Under the pieces are notes generated by a model, which was not told the origin of the DNA, searched no databases, and saw only the letters and a list, made by a program, of their open reading frames with translations. Position numbers and translations under genes: made by a program. Source: Pseudomonadota bacterium (GTDB lineage: Bacteria > Pseudomonadota > Gammaproteobacteria > Steroidobacterales > Steroidobacteraceae). From it: 64,000 bases of DNA. The DNA lies in the NCBI GenBank assembly GCA_023457495.1, contig JAEWLQ010000023.1, forward strand, positions 14,770-78,769, given 5' to 3'. Positions 6,935 through 15,337 of the stretch are shown piece after piece. Within the stretch, counting starts at the first letter, position 1; each line of letters begins with the position of its first letter.

Positions 6935-8494
6935 TTACGGCCCTTCCTTGATCTCGAAGGAGATGCCCTGCGCCAGCGGCAGCTCGCGGCTCCAGTTGAT
7001 CGTGTTCGTCTGCCGGCGCATGTAGGCCTTCCACGAATCCGAACCCGACTCGCGGCCGCCACCCGTGTCCTTCTCGCCGCCGAATGCACCACCGATCTCG
7101 GCGCCCGAGGTGCCGATGTTCACGTTGGCGATGCCACAGTCGCTGCCCGTCGATGACAGGAAACGCTCCGCGTGCTGCAGGCGGTCGGTGAAGATCGCCG
7201 ATGACAATCCATGCGCGGAACTGTTCTGCATCTCGATCGCCTCGTCGAGCGAATCGAAGGCGATGAGGTAGAGCACGGGCGCGAACGTCTCGTGCTGCAC
7301 GATCGGCCAGTCGTTCTCGGCGCGCACGATGGTCGGCGCGACGAAGTTGCCCTTGCCCTCGATCACCTTGTCGCCCGTCACGACGCGGCCGCCGGCGGCC
7401 TTCGCCTGCGCGATGGCCTGCGAATAACGCTCGACGGCGCTCCTGTCGATCAGCGGGCCCATGAGCGTCGTGGGATCGATCGGATTGCCGATGCGCATCT
7501 GCGAATAGGCATGCATCAGCTTCTTCTCGAGCTCATCGATGCGTGAACGATGCACCAGCAGGCGGCGCGTGGTCGTGCAGCGCTGGCCCGCGGTGCCGAC
7601 GGCGCCGAACACGATCGAGGGCACGGCAAGTTTCAGGTCCGCGGTCTCGTCGACGATGATCGCGTTGTTGCCGCCGAGCTCGAGCAGCACCTTGCCGAGC
7701 CGCCGCGCGACGCGCTCTGCGACATTGCGGCCGACCGCGGTGGAGCCGGTAAACGACACCAGCGCGACGCGGCGGTCCTCGACGAACTTCGTGGCGAGCT
7801 CAGTGCCCGCGTCGATGAACAGCTGGAAGATGGGCGGGAGATCGTTCTCGCGCATCACCTTGTTGCACAGGTGCTGGACGGCGATCGCCGTGAGCGGCGT
7901 CTTCGGCGAGGGCTTCCACACGGAGGCATTGCCGCAGATCGCGCCGAGGAACGAATTCCACGCCCACACCGCCACCGGGAAATTGAACGCGGAGATGATC
8001 CCGACCACGCCGAGCGGATGCCATTGCTCGTACATGCGGTGCTGCGGCCGCTCCGAATGCATCGTCAGGCCATAGAGCATGCGCGACTGGCCGACGGCGA
8101 AGTCGGCGATGTCGATCATCTCCTGCACTTCGCCCAGGCCTTCCGCCTTGATCTTCCCGTTCTCGAGCGTAACCAGCGCGCCGAGATCTTCCTTGGCGGC
8201 GCGTAACGCGTCGCCCAGGAGGCGAATGGCTTCGCCGCGACGGGGCGCCGGCACCGCGCGCCATGCGGCCGCGGCCTCGACCGCGCTACGCATCACGGCC
8301 TCGTAGTCGGTGACGGTGGCGCCGCGCACCTGCGCAAGCGTCTCGCCGGTGGCCGGATTCACCGAATCGATCAGCGGGCCCGCAACGTCCTTCGACCAGC
8401 CCAAACTACCCGACCATGCGCCGGGATTGATCGAATCGATGCCGAGCCGCTTGAGCACGCCGGCGGCGTCGACGGGTTTCACGGCTGCGTTCAT
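6935..8494 (-). CDS. ALDH7-type aldehyde dehydrogenase (aminoadipate-semialdehyde dehydrogenase)
   Basis: NAD(P)-dependent oxidation of an aldehyde, most likely L-2-aminoadipate-6-semialdehyde (in equilibrium with piperideine-6-carboxylate), in lysine breakdown. The 519-residue length fits antiquitin/AmaB. Motifs: 'SAFNFPVAVWAWN', 'FTGSTAVGRNV' for cofactor binding, the catalytic Glu in 'LLELGGNNAI', the catalytic Cys in 'GTAGQRCTTTRRLLV', and the ALDH7 C-terminus 'GGEKDTGGGRESGSDSWKAY'. Start is ATG 8494, overlapping the stop of the saccharopine dehydrogenase by ATGA; open frame further upstream is antisense readthrough of that gene. Its neighbour supplies the semialdehyde, which strengthens the lysine assignment over other ALDH substrates. 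Confidence 0.92.
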   Translation of the reverse strand: MNAAVKPVDAAGVLKRLGIDSINPGAWSGSLGWSKDVAGPLIDSVNPATGETLAQVRGATVTDYEAVMRSAVEAAAAWRAVPAPRRGEAIRLLGDALRAAKEDLGALVTLENGKIKAEGLGEVQEMIDIADFAVGQSRMLYGLTMHSERPQHRMYEQWHPLGVVGIISAFNFPVAVWAWNSFLGAICGNASVWKPSPKTPLTAIAVQHLCNKVMRENDLPPIFQLFIDAGTELATKFVEDRRVALVSFTGSTAVGRNVAERVARRLGKVLLELGGNNAIIVDETADLKLAVPSIVFGAVGTAGQRCTTTRRLLVHRSRIDELEKKLMHAYSQMRIGNPIDPTTLMGPLIDRSAVERYSQAIAQAKAAGGRVVTGDKVIEGKGNFVAPTIVRAENDWPIVQHETFAPVLYLIAFDSLDEAIEMQNSSAHGLSSAIFTDRLQHAERFLSSTGSDCGIANVNIGTSGAEIGGAFGGEKDTGGGRESGSDSWKAYMRRQTNTINWSRELPLAQGISFEIKEGP

Positions 8495-9696
8495 TTCTTG
8501 CGCCTCGCGCTTTTCTGTCGTGCCGCGGCATTTGCCTGCGCGCCACGGCGCTGGTGGCCTGCCTGGCCCTTCACGACCACGGCCGAGGAGACGTCCTTCG
8601 TGCCGCCCGGCGCGTAGTACCGGCCGAAACGATTTTCGAGGATCGCGGGCAGTGAGAACTGTTCCTGCGCGATGAAGCCCTGGTGTTTGCGCGGATTCGC
8701 CAGCACGAGATCCACGACCGCCGTGATGCCCGCGGCGGTCGTCACCTGGATCGCCGACCACAGCCGGCCCGCGATCACCTGCGGATAGATCTTGTTGACG
8801 TAGTTCTCCTCGCGCAGCTGCCCGTCCTGCTTGCCGGCGACCGCCGCGTAGACGATCACGACGTCCTGCAGCGTCTGCGGCACCGCGTGTTCGAGGATGC
8901 GCTTGAGCGTCGCGCGATCCTGGTTGAGCTTGAGGTCGTTCATGAGCAGGCGCATCTGCGCGCAATGCCCGGGATAACGCATCGTCTTGTAATTGATCTG
9001 CTCGCACTCTTTGCCGTAAGTGTCGGCGAGCGAGCCCAGGCCACCCGAAGTGTTGAACGCCTCGTACGCGGTGCCGTCGATCTCGATTTCCTCGAGTCCT
9101 TCGAGCGGCGCGGACTGCACCGTCTTGCCATCGACCACCGACTCGCAGGGATTGCCGTATTCGTTGATGAGGCCCTCGGTGGACCAGGTCAGCGAATACT
9201 TGAGCACGTTGTTAGGGTGCTGGGGCAGGGCGCCGACGCGCAGCTTGATCGAGCGCAGCTCGTCGAAGTGCTTGGCGAGTTCGTTGGCCGCGATGCTGAT
9301 GAAGCCCGGCGCGAGTCCACATTGGGGCACGAACGCCTTGGTTGCACCGCGCGCGGTGCGGCGCACGGCGCGCGTGACCTCCACGTCCTCGGTCAGATCG
9401 AAGTAGTGGGCGTTGCCCTTGCGCGCGGCCTTGGCCACCGTCGGATTGCAGTAATAGGGCAGGCTCGAGATGACCGCGTGCGGCTTTTGGGCGGCGAAGT
9501 ACCGGTCGAGCGCCTTCGCGTCGCCCGCGTCAAGGGCCACGGCGCGCAGATGATCCGAACCGTGAGCTTTCACCACGGCTTCGGCCGCGGTCGAGTCGAC
9601 GTCGCCCAGGGTCACGTCATAATCCCCCGATTCGGCGAGCAATCCACTGATGAGCGCGCCGATCTTGCCGGCACCCAGGATCAAGACTTTGTGCAT
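8491..9696 (-). CDS. Saccharopine dehydrogenase family protein (lysine catabolism)
   Basis: Probably converts saccharopine to glutamate and aminoadipate semialdehyde. The 401-residue protein starts with a Rossmann loop 'VLILGAGKIGALISGLL', followed by 'DVTLGDVD' and 'AVISSLPYYCNPTVAKAA', and has the family features 'VPQCGLAPGFISI' and 'NNVLKYSLTWSTEGLINEY'. The start at 9696 has GAGGGA 6 bases upstream. It is translationally coupled to the downstream aldehyde dehydrogenase that would use its product. The last 20 residues are strongly basic and end SARRKK, beyond the usual domain end. A LYS1-type (lysine-forming) direction is possible, but the gene pair argues for LYS9-type activity in degradation. 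Confidence 0.88.
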   Translation of the reverse strand: MHKVLILGAGKIGALISGLLAESGDYDVTLGDVDSTAAEAVVKAHGSDHLRAVALDAGDAKALDRYFAAQKPHAVISSLPYYCNPTVAKAARKGNAHYFDLTEDVEVTRAVRRTARGATKAFVPQCGLAPGFISIAANELAKHFDELRSIKLRVGALPQHPNNVLKYSLTWSTEGLINEYGNPCESVVDGKTVQSAPLEGLEEIEIDGTAYEAFNTSGGLGSLADTYGKECEQINYKTMRYPGHCAQMRLLMNDLKLNQDRATLKRILEHAVPQTLQDVVIVYAAVAGKQDGQLREENYVNKIYPQVIAGRLWSAIQVTTAAGITAVVDLVLANPRKHQGFIAQEQFSLPAILENRFGRYYAPGGTKDVSSAVVVKGQAGHQRRGAQANAAARQKSARRKK

Positions 9697-9737
9697 GATT
9701 CCCTCGTTTGGCGGTAGTGTGCCGTAAGCCCCTGAAT

Positions 9738-9743
9738 TAGAAT
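9738..9743 (+). promoter_or_regulatory. Candidate -10 box of the DAHP synthase gene (leaderless start)
   Basis: TAGAAT (five of six to TATAAT) ends 7 bases before the ATG at 9751, so the transcript would begin at about the start codon. There is no Shine-Dalgarno sequence between them. The -35 region is not recognisable. Confidence 0.45.
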
Positions 9744-9750
9744 AGTTCGC

Positions 9751-11106
9751 ATGCGTACCACCGACACCACTCCCTGGCATCCGGCAAGCTGGACCAGCCG
9801 CCCCGCGCAGCAGCAACCCCGCTACACGGATCTCTCGAAACTCGACTCCGCCGCCGCCGCGCTCGCGAAGCTGCCGCCGCTGGTCGTGTCGTGGGAAATC
9901 GAGCAGTTGCGAGAGCGCCTCGCCGATGCGCAGCGGGGCAGCAAATTCCTGCTGATGGGCGGCGACTGCGCCGAGACCTTCGAGGAATGCGAGTCGGACA
10001 AGATCGCGAAGAAGCTCAAGATCCTGTTGCAGATGAGCCTCGTGCTGCTGCACGGTCTCAAGAAGCCGATCATCCGCGTCGGCCGCATGGCCGGCCAGTA
10101 CGCCAAACCCCGATCCGCCGACACCGAAACGCGCAACGGCGTCACGCTGCCCGCGTTCCGTGGCGATCTCGTGAATCGCTCGGAGTTCACCGCCGAAGCG
10201 CGCGAACCGGATCCGACGCTGCTGCTGCGCGGCTATGAGCGCGCGGCGCTCACGCTGAATTTTGTCCGCGCGTTGTGCGACGGCGGATTCGCCGACCTGC
10301 ATCACCCGCAATTCTGGGATCTCGGCTTCATGGACCATTCGCCGGCCAAGGCGGAGTACCAGAAGATCGTCGACTCGATCGCCGACTCGCTCGACTTTTT
10401 CGAAAGGGTGAGCGGTGGCCGCGCGCCGCACGAAGTCACGGCGGTGGATTTCTTCGCCGCTCACGAAGGTCTCGTCCTGCAGTACGAGCAGGCGCAGACG
10501 CGTTTCATCGAGCGTCAGAAGCGCTGGTACTGCCTCGGCACGCACATGCCGTGGATCGGCATGCGCACCGCGCAGCTCGATGGCGCGCACGTGGAGTTCT
10601 ATCGCGGCATCTCGAATCCGATGGGCGTGAAGATCGGCCCGGCCATGACGGAAGAGTGGCTGCAGGGCCTCGTCACCACGCTGAACCCGAACAACACGCC
10701 GGGACGCCTCACGCTCATCCACCGCTTCGGCGCGAAGGATGTCGAGAAGGGCCTGCCGCGCATGATCAAGGCCGTGCGCGAAACCGGTCAGCAGGTCCTG
10801 TGGGTCTGCGATCCGATGCACGGCAACACCGAGACCAGCTCCGGCGGTCTCAAGACGCGCCGCTTTGAAAATATCCTGCGCGAGCTCGAGCTGTCGTTCC
10901 AGGTTCACGAGGCCAACGGCTCGTTCCTCGGCGGCGTGCACATCGAGCTCACGGGCGAAAACGTCACCGAGTGCACCGGCGGTGCACGCGGGCTCACCGA
11001 CGCGGATCTCGCGCGGGCGTACAAGTCGACGGTTGATCCGCGATTGAACTACGAGCAGGCCCTCGAGCTCGCGATGCTCATCGGACGCCATGGCCCGGCA
11101 CGGTAG
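9751..11106 (+). CDS. 3-deoxy-7-phosphoheptulonate synthase, class II
   Basis: First step of the shikimate pathway: condenses phosphoenolpyruvate and erythrose 4-phosphate into DAHP. At 451 residues it is the plant/Mycobacterium (type II) kind. Diagnostic blocks include 'WEIEQLRERLADAQRG', 'LLMGGDCAETFEE', 'IIRVGRMAGQYAKPRS', 'LPAFRGDLVN', 'WYCLGTHMPWIGMRT' and 'WVCDPMHGNT', with metal-binding C, H, E and D residues in their expected places ('GGDCAETF', 'DPMHGNT'). It is divergent from the saccharopine dehydrogenase over 54 bp and 17 bp upstream of icd. The ATG lacks a ribosome binding site but has a -10-like box 7 bases before it. Confidence 0.96.
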   Translation: MRTTDTTPWHPASWTSRPAQQQPRYTDLSKLDSAAAALAKLPPLVVSWEIEQLRERLADAQRGSKFLLMGGDCAETFEECESDKIAKKLKILLQMSLVLLHGLKKPIIRVGRMAGQYAKPRSADTETRNGVTLPAFRGDLVNRSEFTAEAREPDPTLLLRGYERAALTLNFVRALCDGGFADLHHPQFWDLGFMDHSPAKAEYQKIVDSIADSLDFFERVSGGRAPHEVTAVDFFAAHEGLVLQYEQAQTRFIERQKRWYCLGTHMPWIGMRTAQLDGAHVEFYRGISNPMGVKIGPAMTEEWLQGLVTTLNPNNTPGRLTLIHRFGAKDVEKGLPRMIKAVRETGQQVLWVCDPMHGNTETSSGGLKTRRFENILRELELSFQVHEANGSFLGGVHIELTGENVTECTGGARGLTDADLARAYKSTVDPRLNYEQALELAMLIGRHGPAR

Positions 11107-11123
11107 TTGCTAGGTCCGGATCC

Positions 11124-12455
11124 ATGAAATACGAAAAGATCCAGGTCCCCACCCACGGCCAGCGCATCACGATCAATCCGGACACAACGCTCAACGTGCC
11201 GGACAACCCGCTCATCGCCTTCGTCGAAGGTGATGGCATCGGCATCGACATCACGCCGGTGATGCTCAAGGTCGTGGACGCCGCGGTCGCGAAGGCTTAC
11301 GGCGGCAAACGCAGGATCGCGTGGGTCGAGGTGTTCGCCGGCGACAAGGCGCAGAAATTCTACGGCACCGGCTTTCCCGACGAGACGTTGACCGCGCTGC
11401 GCGATTTCGTGGTGTCGATCAAGGGTCCGCTCGGCACGCCCGTCGGCGGCGGCATGCGTTCGCTCAACGTGGCGATGCGCCAGAACCTCGACCTCTACGC
11501 CTGCGTCCGGCCGATCCGGTATTTCCCGGGTGTGTCGACGCCCATGGCCGACGCCTCGCTCACCGACATGGTGGTGTTCCGCGAGAACACGGAAGACATC
11601 TACGCCGGCATCGAGTGGCCCACCGGATCCAACGAGGTCCACAAGCTCATCCACTTCCTGCAGACCGAGCTCAAGGCGACGGGCATCCGTTTCCCGGCGA
11701 GCTCCGGTCTCGGCATCAAGCCGGTGTCGAAGGAAGGCAGCCAGCGCCTGGTGCGCAAGGCGATCCAGTACGCGATCGAGAACGACCGCGTCTCCGTGTC
11801 GCTGGTGCACAAGGGCAACATCATGAAGTACACCGAAGGTGCCTTCATGCAGTGGGGCTATCTGCTCGCGAAGGAAGAGTTCGGCGCGCAGCCCATCGGC
11901 AGCGGGCCGTGGTGCAGCTTCAAGAACCCGATCAACGGCAAGGAGATCGTCGTCAAGGACGTGATCGCCGACAACTTCCTGCAGCAGGTGCTGCTGCGGC
12001 CGGAAGACTACGACGTGATCGCGACGCTGAATCTCAACGGCGACTACATCTCGGATGCGCTCGCGGCGCAGGTGGGCGGCATCGGCATCGCGCCGGGCGG
12101 CAACATCGGCGACGGCATCGCGGTGTTCGAAGCGACCCATGGCACGGCGCCGGGTTTCGCGGGCAAGGACCGCGTGAACCCGGGTAGTTTGATCCTCTCG
12201 GCCGAGATGATGCTGCGTTACCTCGGCTGGAAGGAGGCCGCGGAGCTCATCCTCCAGGGCGTGGCGGACACGATCGCCGCGAAGGAGATGACCTACGACC
12301 TCGCGCGCCTGCGCGAAGCGATCCGCGCGACCAAGCGCGACATCGCCGCGCGCAAGAACGTCGAGGAGGATCTGCAGCGGCTGATCCCCGGTGCGACGCT
12401 CGTCGGCACGTCGGGCTTCGGAGACGCGATCATCCGGCGCATGCAGGCGGCCTGA
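11124..12455 (+). CDS. icd: NADP-dependent isocitrate dehydrogenase
   Basis: Oxidative decarboxylation of isocitrate to 2-oxoglutarate in the TCA cycle. The 443-residue protein follows the E. coli-type Icd closely: 'FVEGDGIGIDITPVML', the substrate/phosphorylation loop 'GGGMRSLNVAMRQNLDLYACVRP' (here split by its Ser, the residue modified by AceK in enteric bacteria), 'VFRENTEDIYAGIEW', 'VHKGNIMKYTEGAF' and the NADP region 'EATHGTAPGFAGKDRVNPGS'. It lies 17 bp after the DAHP synthase gene and may be transcribed with it. No aceK is in the window, so regulation by phosphorylation is not shown. Confidence 0.96.
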   Translation: MKYEKIQVPTHGQRITINPDTTLNVPDNPLIAFVEGDGIGIDITPVMLKVVDAAVAKAYGGKRRIAWVEVFAGDKAQKFYGTGFPDETLTALRDFVVSIKGPLGTPVGGGMRSLNVAMRQNLDLYACVRPIRYFPGVSTPMADASLTDMVVFRENTEDIYAGIEWPTGSNEVHKLIHFLQTELKATGIRFPASSGLGIKPVSKEGSQRLVRKAIQYAIENDRVSVSLVHKGNIMKYTEGAFMQWGYLLAKEEFGAQPIGSGPWCSFKNPINGKEIVVKDVIADNFLQQVLLRPEDYDVIATLNLNGDYISDALAAQVGGIGIAPGGNIGDGIAVFEATHGTAPGFAGKDRVNPGSLILSAEMMLRYLGWKEAAELILQGVADTIAAKEMTYDLARLREAIRATKRDIAARKNVEEDLQRLIPGATLVGTSGFGDAIIRRMQAA

Positions 12456-12471
12456 CGTTTCGCGGCCGGTC

Positions 12472-13119
12472 ATGACGGCAACTTTCTGTCCGGACTGCAG
12501 GCTGTGTCCGCGGCTCGCGACGTTCCTCGTCAAGACCGCGCACGCGTATCCCGACTATCACTGCAAGCCGGTCGGACCCTTCGGGGATGCGAACCCGAAG
12601 CTGTTGATCGTCGGACTCGCCCCGGGCATGCATGGCGCGAATCGCACCGGCCGGCCCTTCACGGGCGACTACGCTGGCATCCTCTTGTACGAATCGCTGT
12701 TCAAGCTCGGCCTTTCGACCGCGCCGACCTCCGTCGACCGGTTCGATGGCCTCCAGCTCGAAGGCGTGCGCATCACCAATGCGGTGAAGTGCCTGCCGCC
12801 CGAGAACAAGCCGCTGCCCGCCGAGATCAAGACCTGCAACCAGTACCTCGTGGCGGAGCTCGAGCAACTCACCTCGGTGAAGTCGATCCTCGCGCTCGGC
12901 ACCGTGGCGCACGACGCGGTGCTCGTGGCGTCGGGACTGAAGCGTTCGGCGGCCAAGTTCGGGCACGGCAACGAACATGAGCTTCCCGGCGGCCGCCGGA
13001 TGGTCGATTCGTACCACTGCAGCCGCTACAACACGCAGACGCGCCGGCTGACCACGGACATGTTCCAGCAGGTACTCGGCCGAGCCGCGGCGCTCGCGGG
13101 CCTGTCACGGGCGCGGTGA
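12472..13119 (+). CDS. Family 5 uracil-DNA glycosylase (UdgB type, Fe-S)
   Basis: Removes uracil and some other deaminated bases from DNA. The 215-residue protein has a Cys cluster at its N-terminus (C6, C9, C12, then C31) suited to the 4Fe-4S site of UDG families 4 and 5, the glycosylase motif 'GLAPGMHGANRTGRPFTGD', the family-5 block 'ITNAVKCLPPENKPLP', and the C-terminal motif 'DSYHCSRYNTQTRRLT'. The start at ATG 12472 is chosen because the frame upstream lies within icd. The last 15 bases overlap the slipin gene tail-to-tail. Family 4 is less likely because motif A carries GLAPG with H-G rather than GEAPG. Confidence 0.88.
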   Translation: MTATFCPDCRLCPRLATFLVKTAHAYPDYHCKPVGPFGDANPKLLIVGLAPGMHGANRTGRPFTGDYAGILLYESLFKLGLSTAPTSVDRFDGLQLEGVRITNAVKCLPPENKPLPAEIKTCNQYLVAELEQLTSVKSILALGTVAHDAVLVASGLKRSAAKFGHGNEHELPGGRRMVDSYHCSRYNTQTRRLTTDMFQQVLGRAAALAGLSRAR

Positions 13120-13866
13120 GTCTTTCTTGAGGAACGGCGTCAGCAGTTCCATGGGCAGCGGAAACAGGATCGTGGAGTTCTTTTCGGCGGAGATGTCGAT
13201 CAGCGTCTGCATGTAACGCAGCTGCAGCGCCTGAGGCTCGCGCGCGAGTTGCGCGGCGGCCTGCGTCAGTTTCTCCGCGGCCTGCAATTCACCTTCGGCG
13301 TGGATCACCTTCGAGCGGCGCTCGCGCTCCGCTTCGGCCTGGCGCGCGATCGCACGCACCATGCTGTCGTTGAGATCGACATGTTTGATCTCGACGTTCG
13401 AGACCTTGATGCCCCAGGCATCCGTGGATTTGTCGAGGATGGCCTGCAGGTCGCGATTGAGGACCTCGCGCTCGGCGAGCAACGAATCGAGCTCGTGCTG
13501 GCCGAGCACCGAGCGCAGCGTGGTCTGCGCGAGCTGGCTCGTGGCCTCGTAGTACTGCACCACCTGCAGGATGGCGCGCGCGGGATCGACCACGCGGAAA
13601 TAGATGACGGCGTTGACCTTGACGGTGACGTTGTCGCGCGTGATCACGTCCTGCGGCGTCACGTCCATCACGACCGTACGCAGATCGACCCGCGACATGC
13701 GCTGCACGAACGGCCACACCCAGACGAGTCCCGGTCCCTTGGTGCCCGTATAACGCCCGAGCGTGAGCACCACGCCGCGTTCGTATTCGTTGAGCACGCG
13801 AAGGCCGGAGAAGATCAGCATCACGATCACGAACACCGGGACTGCGATGAAGCTGTAGCCGAACAT
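13105..13866 (-). CDS. Slipin (SPFH/stomatin-like membrane protein)
   Basis: A 253-residue SPFH protein anchored by one N-terminal membrane segment (about residues 3-20, 'YSFIAVPVFVIVMLIFSGL'). The SPFH core has 'NEYERGVVLTLGRY', 'GLVWVWPFVQRMSRVDLRT', 'TPQDVITRDNVTVKVNAV' and 'LRSVLGQHELDSLLAER', then an Ala/Glu/Arg-rich coiled region. It lies 8 bp downstream of an NfeD-type protease gene; stomatin/NfeD pairs are a widely conserved unit in which the protease can cut the stomatin C-terminus. Likely role: membrane microdomain scaffold and quality control. Its 3' end overlaps the glycosylase gene on the other strand. Confidence 0.93.
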   Translation of the reverse strand: MFGYSFIAVPVFVIVMLIFSGLRVLNEYERGVVLTLGRYTGTKGPGLVWVWPFVQRMSRVDLRTVVMDVTPQDVITRDNVTVKVNAVIYFRVVDPARAILQVVQYYEATSQLAQTTLRSVLGQHELDSLLAEREVLNRDLQAILDKSTDAWGIKVSNVEIKHVDLNDSMVRAIARQAEAERERRSKVIHAEGELQAAEKLTQAAAQLAREPQALQLRYMQTLIDISAEKNSTILFPLPMELLTPFLKKDSPRP

Positions 13867-13874
13867 GGGTCACC

Positions 13875-15215
13875 TCATAGTTGACTGCCGGCGGCGCGAT
13901 CTTCCGGCTCGACGTGCAGGATCAATCCGTCCCGGGCGAGCACGCGCGCACGCTGGCCCTTGCTCAAGGGCGCGGTGCTGCGCACCCGCCACCGCTCGCC
14001 CTGAAACTCGGCCCAGCCTTCCGACTGCAGGGGTTCGAGCGCGAACACCGTCGCCCCCAGCAGCATTTCGCCCCCGGTCGCGACCCGCATGCGCCGCGCG
14101 CGCAAGACCAGCCACAGCATCACGCCGAGCAGTACGGTCGCGGTGACGGCGATGCCGGCTATCACGCCGAGGTTCACCTGGTATCCGGGCACCCCGGTGT
14201 CGAACATCAGCACTGAGCCGAATACGAAAGAAATGATGCCGCCGATGCCGAGCAAGCCGAAGCTCGGCGCGAAGGCCTCGGCCACGAGCATCGCGACGCC
14301 GAGCAGGATGAGCCCGAGCCCGGCGTAGTTCACGGGCAGCATCTGCAGGGCGTAGGCGGCGAGCAGGAGACTGATCGCGCCCGCGACGCCCGGCAGGATG
14401 GCGCCGGGATTGAAGCCTTCCAGCAGCAGGCCGTAGATGCCGATCAGCAGGAGCAGATAGGCGATCGTGGGATTGCTGAGCACCGCGAGCAGCTCCAGCC
14501 GCCAGCCGGGCTCGAGCCGCTGTACCTGCGCGCCGGCTGTGTCGAGGGTCGCAGGCCCGCGCGCGGTCTGCACCTTGCGCCCGTCGACTTGTTGGAGCAG
14601 GTCATCCATGTCGGTGGCGATCACATCGATGACCTGCCGTTCGAGCGCGTCGCGGGAGCTCAGCGATGCGCCACCGCGCACCGCCTGTTCGGCCCAGTCC
14701 GCGTTGCGGCCGTAACGCTCCGCGAGACCGCGGATGTAGGCCGCCGCGTCGTTCACGGCCTTGGCCTCCAACGCATCCGTGGGCCCCGAGTCATCTTTGG
14801 CGTCTCGATCGGGCAACTTGTCGGGCGGCTTCCAGGTTCCGCCCAGCGGGATGGGCGTCGCCGCGCCGAGATTGGTGCCCGGCGCCATCGCGGCGAGCGG
14901 GCACGCATAGAGGATGAATGTGCCGGCGCTGGCCGCGCGTGCGCCGGAGGGTCCCACCCAGCAGATCACCGGGATGGGAGAGGCGAGCAGGCCCTTCACG
15001 ATGTCGCGCATCGCCGTGTCGAGGCCGCCGGGAGTATCCAGCCGCAGGATGATCGCTTTCGCGCCGAGCTTCTCAGCGCGGGCGCGCGCGTCGCTGAACT
15101 GGCTGCTGCTCGCCGCGCCGATCGGCCCGTCGATTTCGATCAGCGCCACCGGCTGCGCGCGCGCGGCAAACGGCGCAAGCAATGCCAATCCCGCGATGAG
15201 GATCCAGCGTGACAT
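13875..15215 (-). CDS. NfeD family membrane-bound serine protease
   Basis: A 446-residue protein with a signal peptide (1-about 20), a ClpP/crotonase-fold periplasmic protease domain and four to five C-terminal membrane spans followed by a soluble NfeD OB-fold domain. The protease part contains 'LIEIDGPIG', 'LRLDTPGGLD', 'SGARAASAGTFILYACP' with the nucleophile in ASAGT (S96), and a Lys in 'EAKAVNDAAAYIRGLAERYGR'. The C-terminus reads 'GEMLLGATVFALEPLQSEGWAEFQGERW...LSKGQRARVLARDGLILHVEP', the OB domain. It precedes the slipin gene by 8 bp and they very likely form an operon. Known relatives cleave stomatins and help membrane integrity. Confidence 0.93.
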   Translation of the reverse strand: MSRWILIAGLALLAPFAARAQPVALIEIDGPIGAASSSQFSDARARAEKLGAKAIILRLDTPGGLDTAMRDIVKGLLASPIPVICWVGPSGARAASAGTFILYACPLAAMAPGTNLGAATPIPLGGTWKPPDKLPDRDAKDDSGPTDALEAKAVNDAAAYIRGLAERYGRNADWAEQAVRGGASLSSRDALERQVIDVIATDMDDLLQQVDGRKVQTARGPATLDTAGAQVQRLEPGWRLELLAVLSNPTIAYLLLLIGIYGLLLEGFNPGAILPGVAGAISLLLAAYALQMLPVNYAGLGLILLGVAMLVAEAFAPSFGLLGIGGIISFVFGSVLMFDTGVPGYQVNLGVIAGIAVTATVLLGVMLWLVLRARRMRVATGGEMLLGATVFALEPLQSEGWAEFQGERWRVRSTAPLSKGQRARVLARDGLILHVEPEDRAAGSQL

Positions 15216-15325
15216 GCGGGCGAGTATATGAACGCGGGCGGGGCGCGCCGGTCAGCGGATGCCTGCGAATCGACGTCGCGCGCGACACGACGCGTGCGTT
15301 GAAAGCGGATGCTGACACGGGGGTT

Positions 15326-15331
15326 TATCAT
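15326..15331 (+). promoter_or_regulatory. Candidate -10 box of uvrC (leaderless start)
   Basis: TATCAT ends 6 bases before the GTG at 15338, with no Shine-Dalgarno sequence in between. A TTGAAA at 15299-15304 is too far away (21-base spacer) to be an ordinary -35 element. Confidence 0.4.
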
Positions 15332-15337
15332 CCGGGC

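Noticed and set aside
8491..11091. Very long minus-strand frame (866 codons)
   Set aside because: Only the part from 9696 downwards is the saccharopine dehydrogenase; the rest is antisense to the DAHP synthase gene and Arg/His-rich.
11049..12533. 494-codon minus-strand frame
   Set aside because: Antisense to icd; composition dominated by Arg, His and Val.
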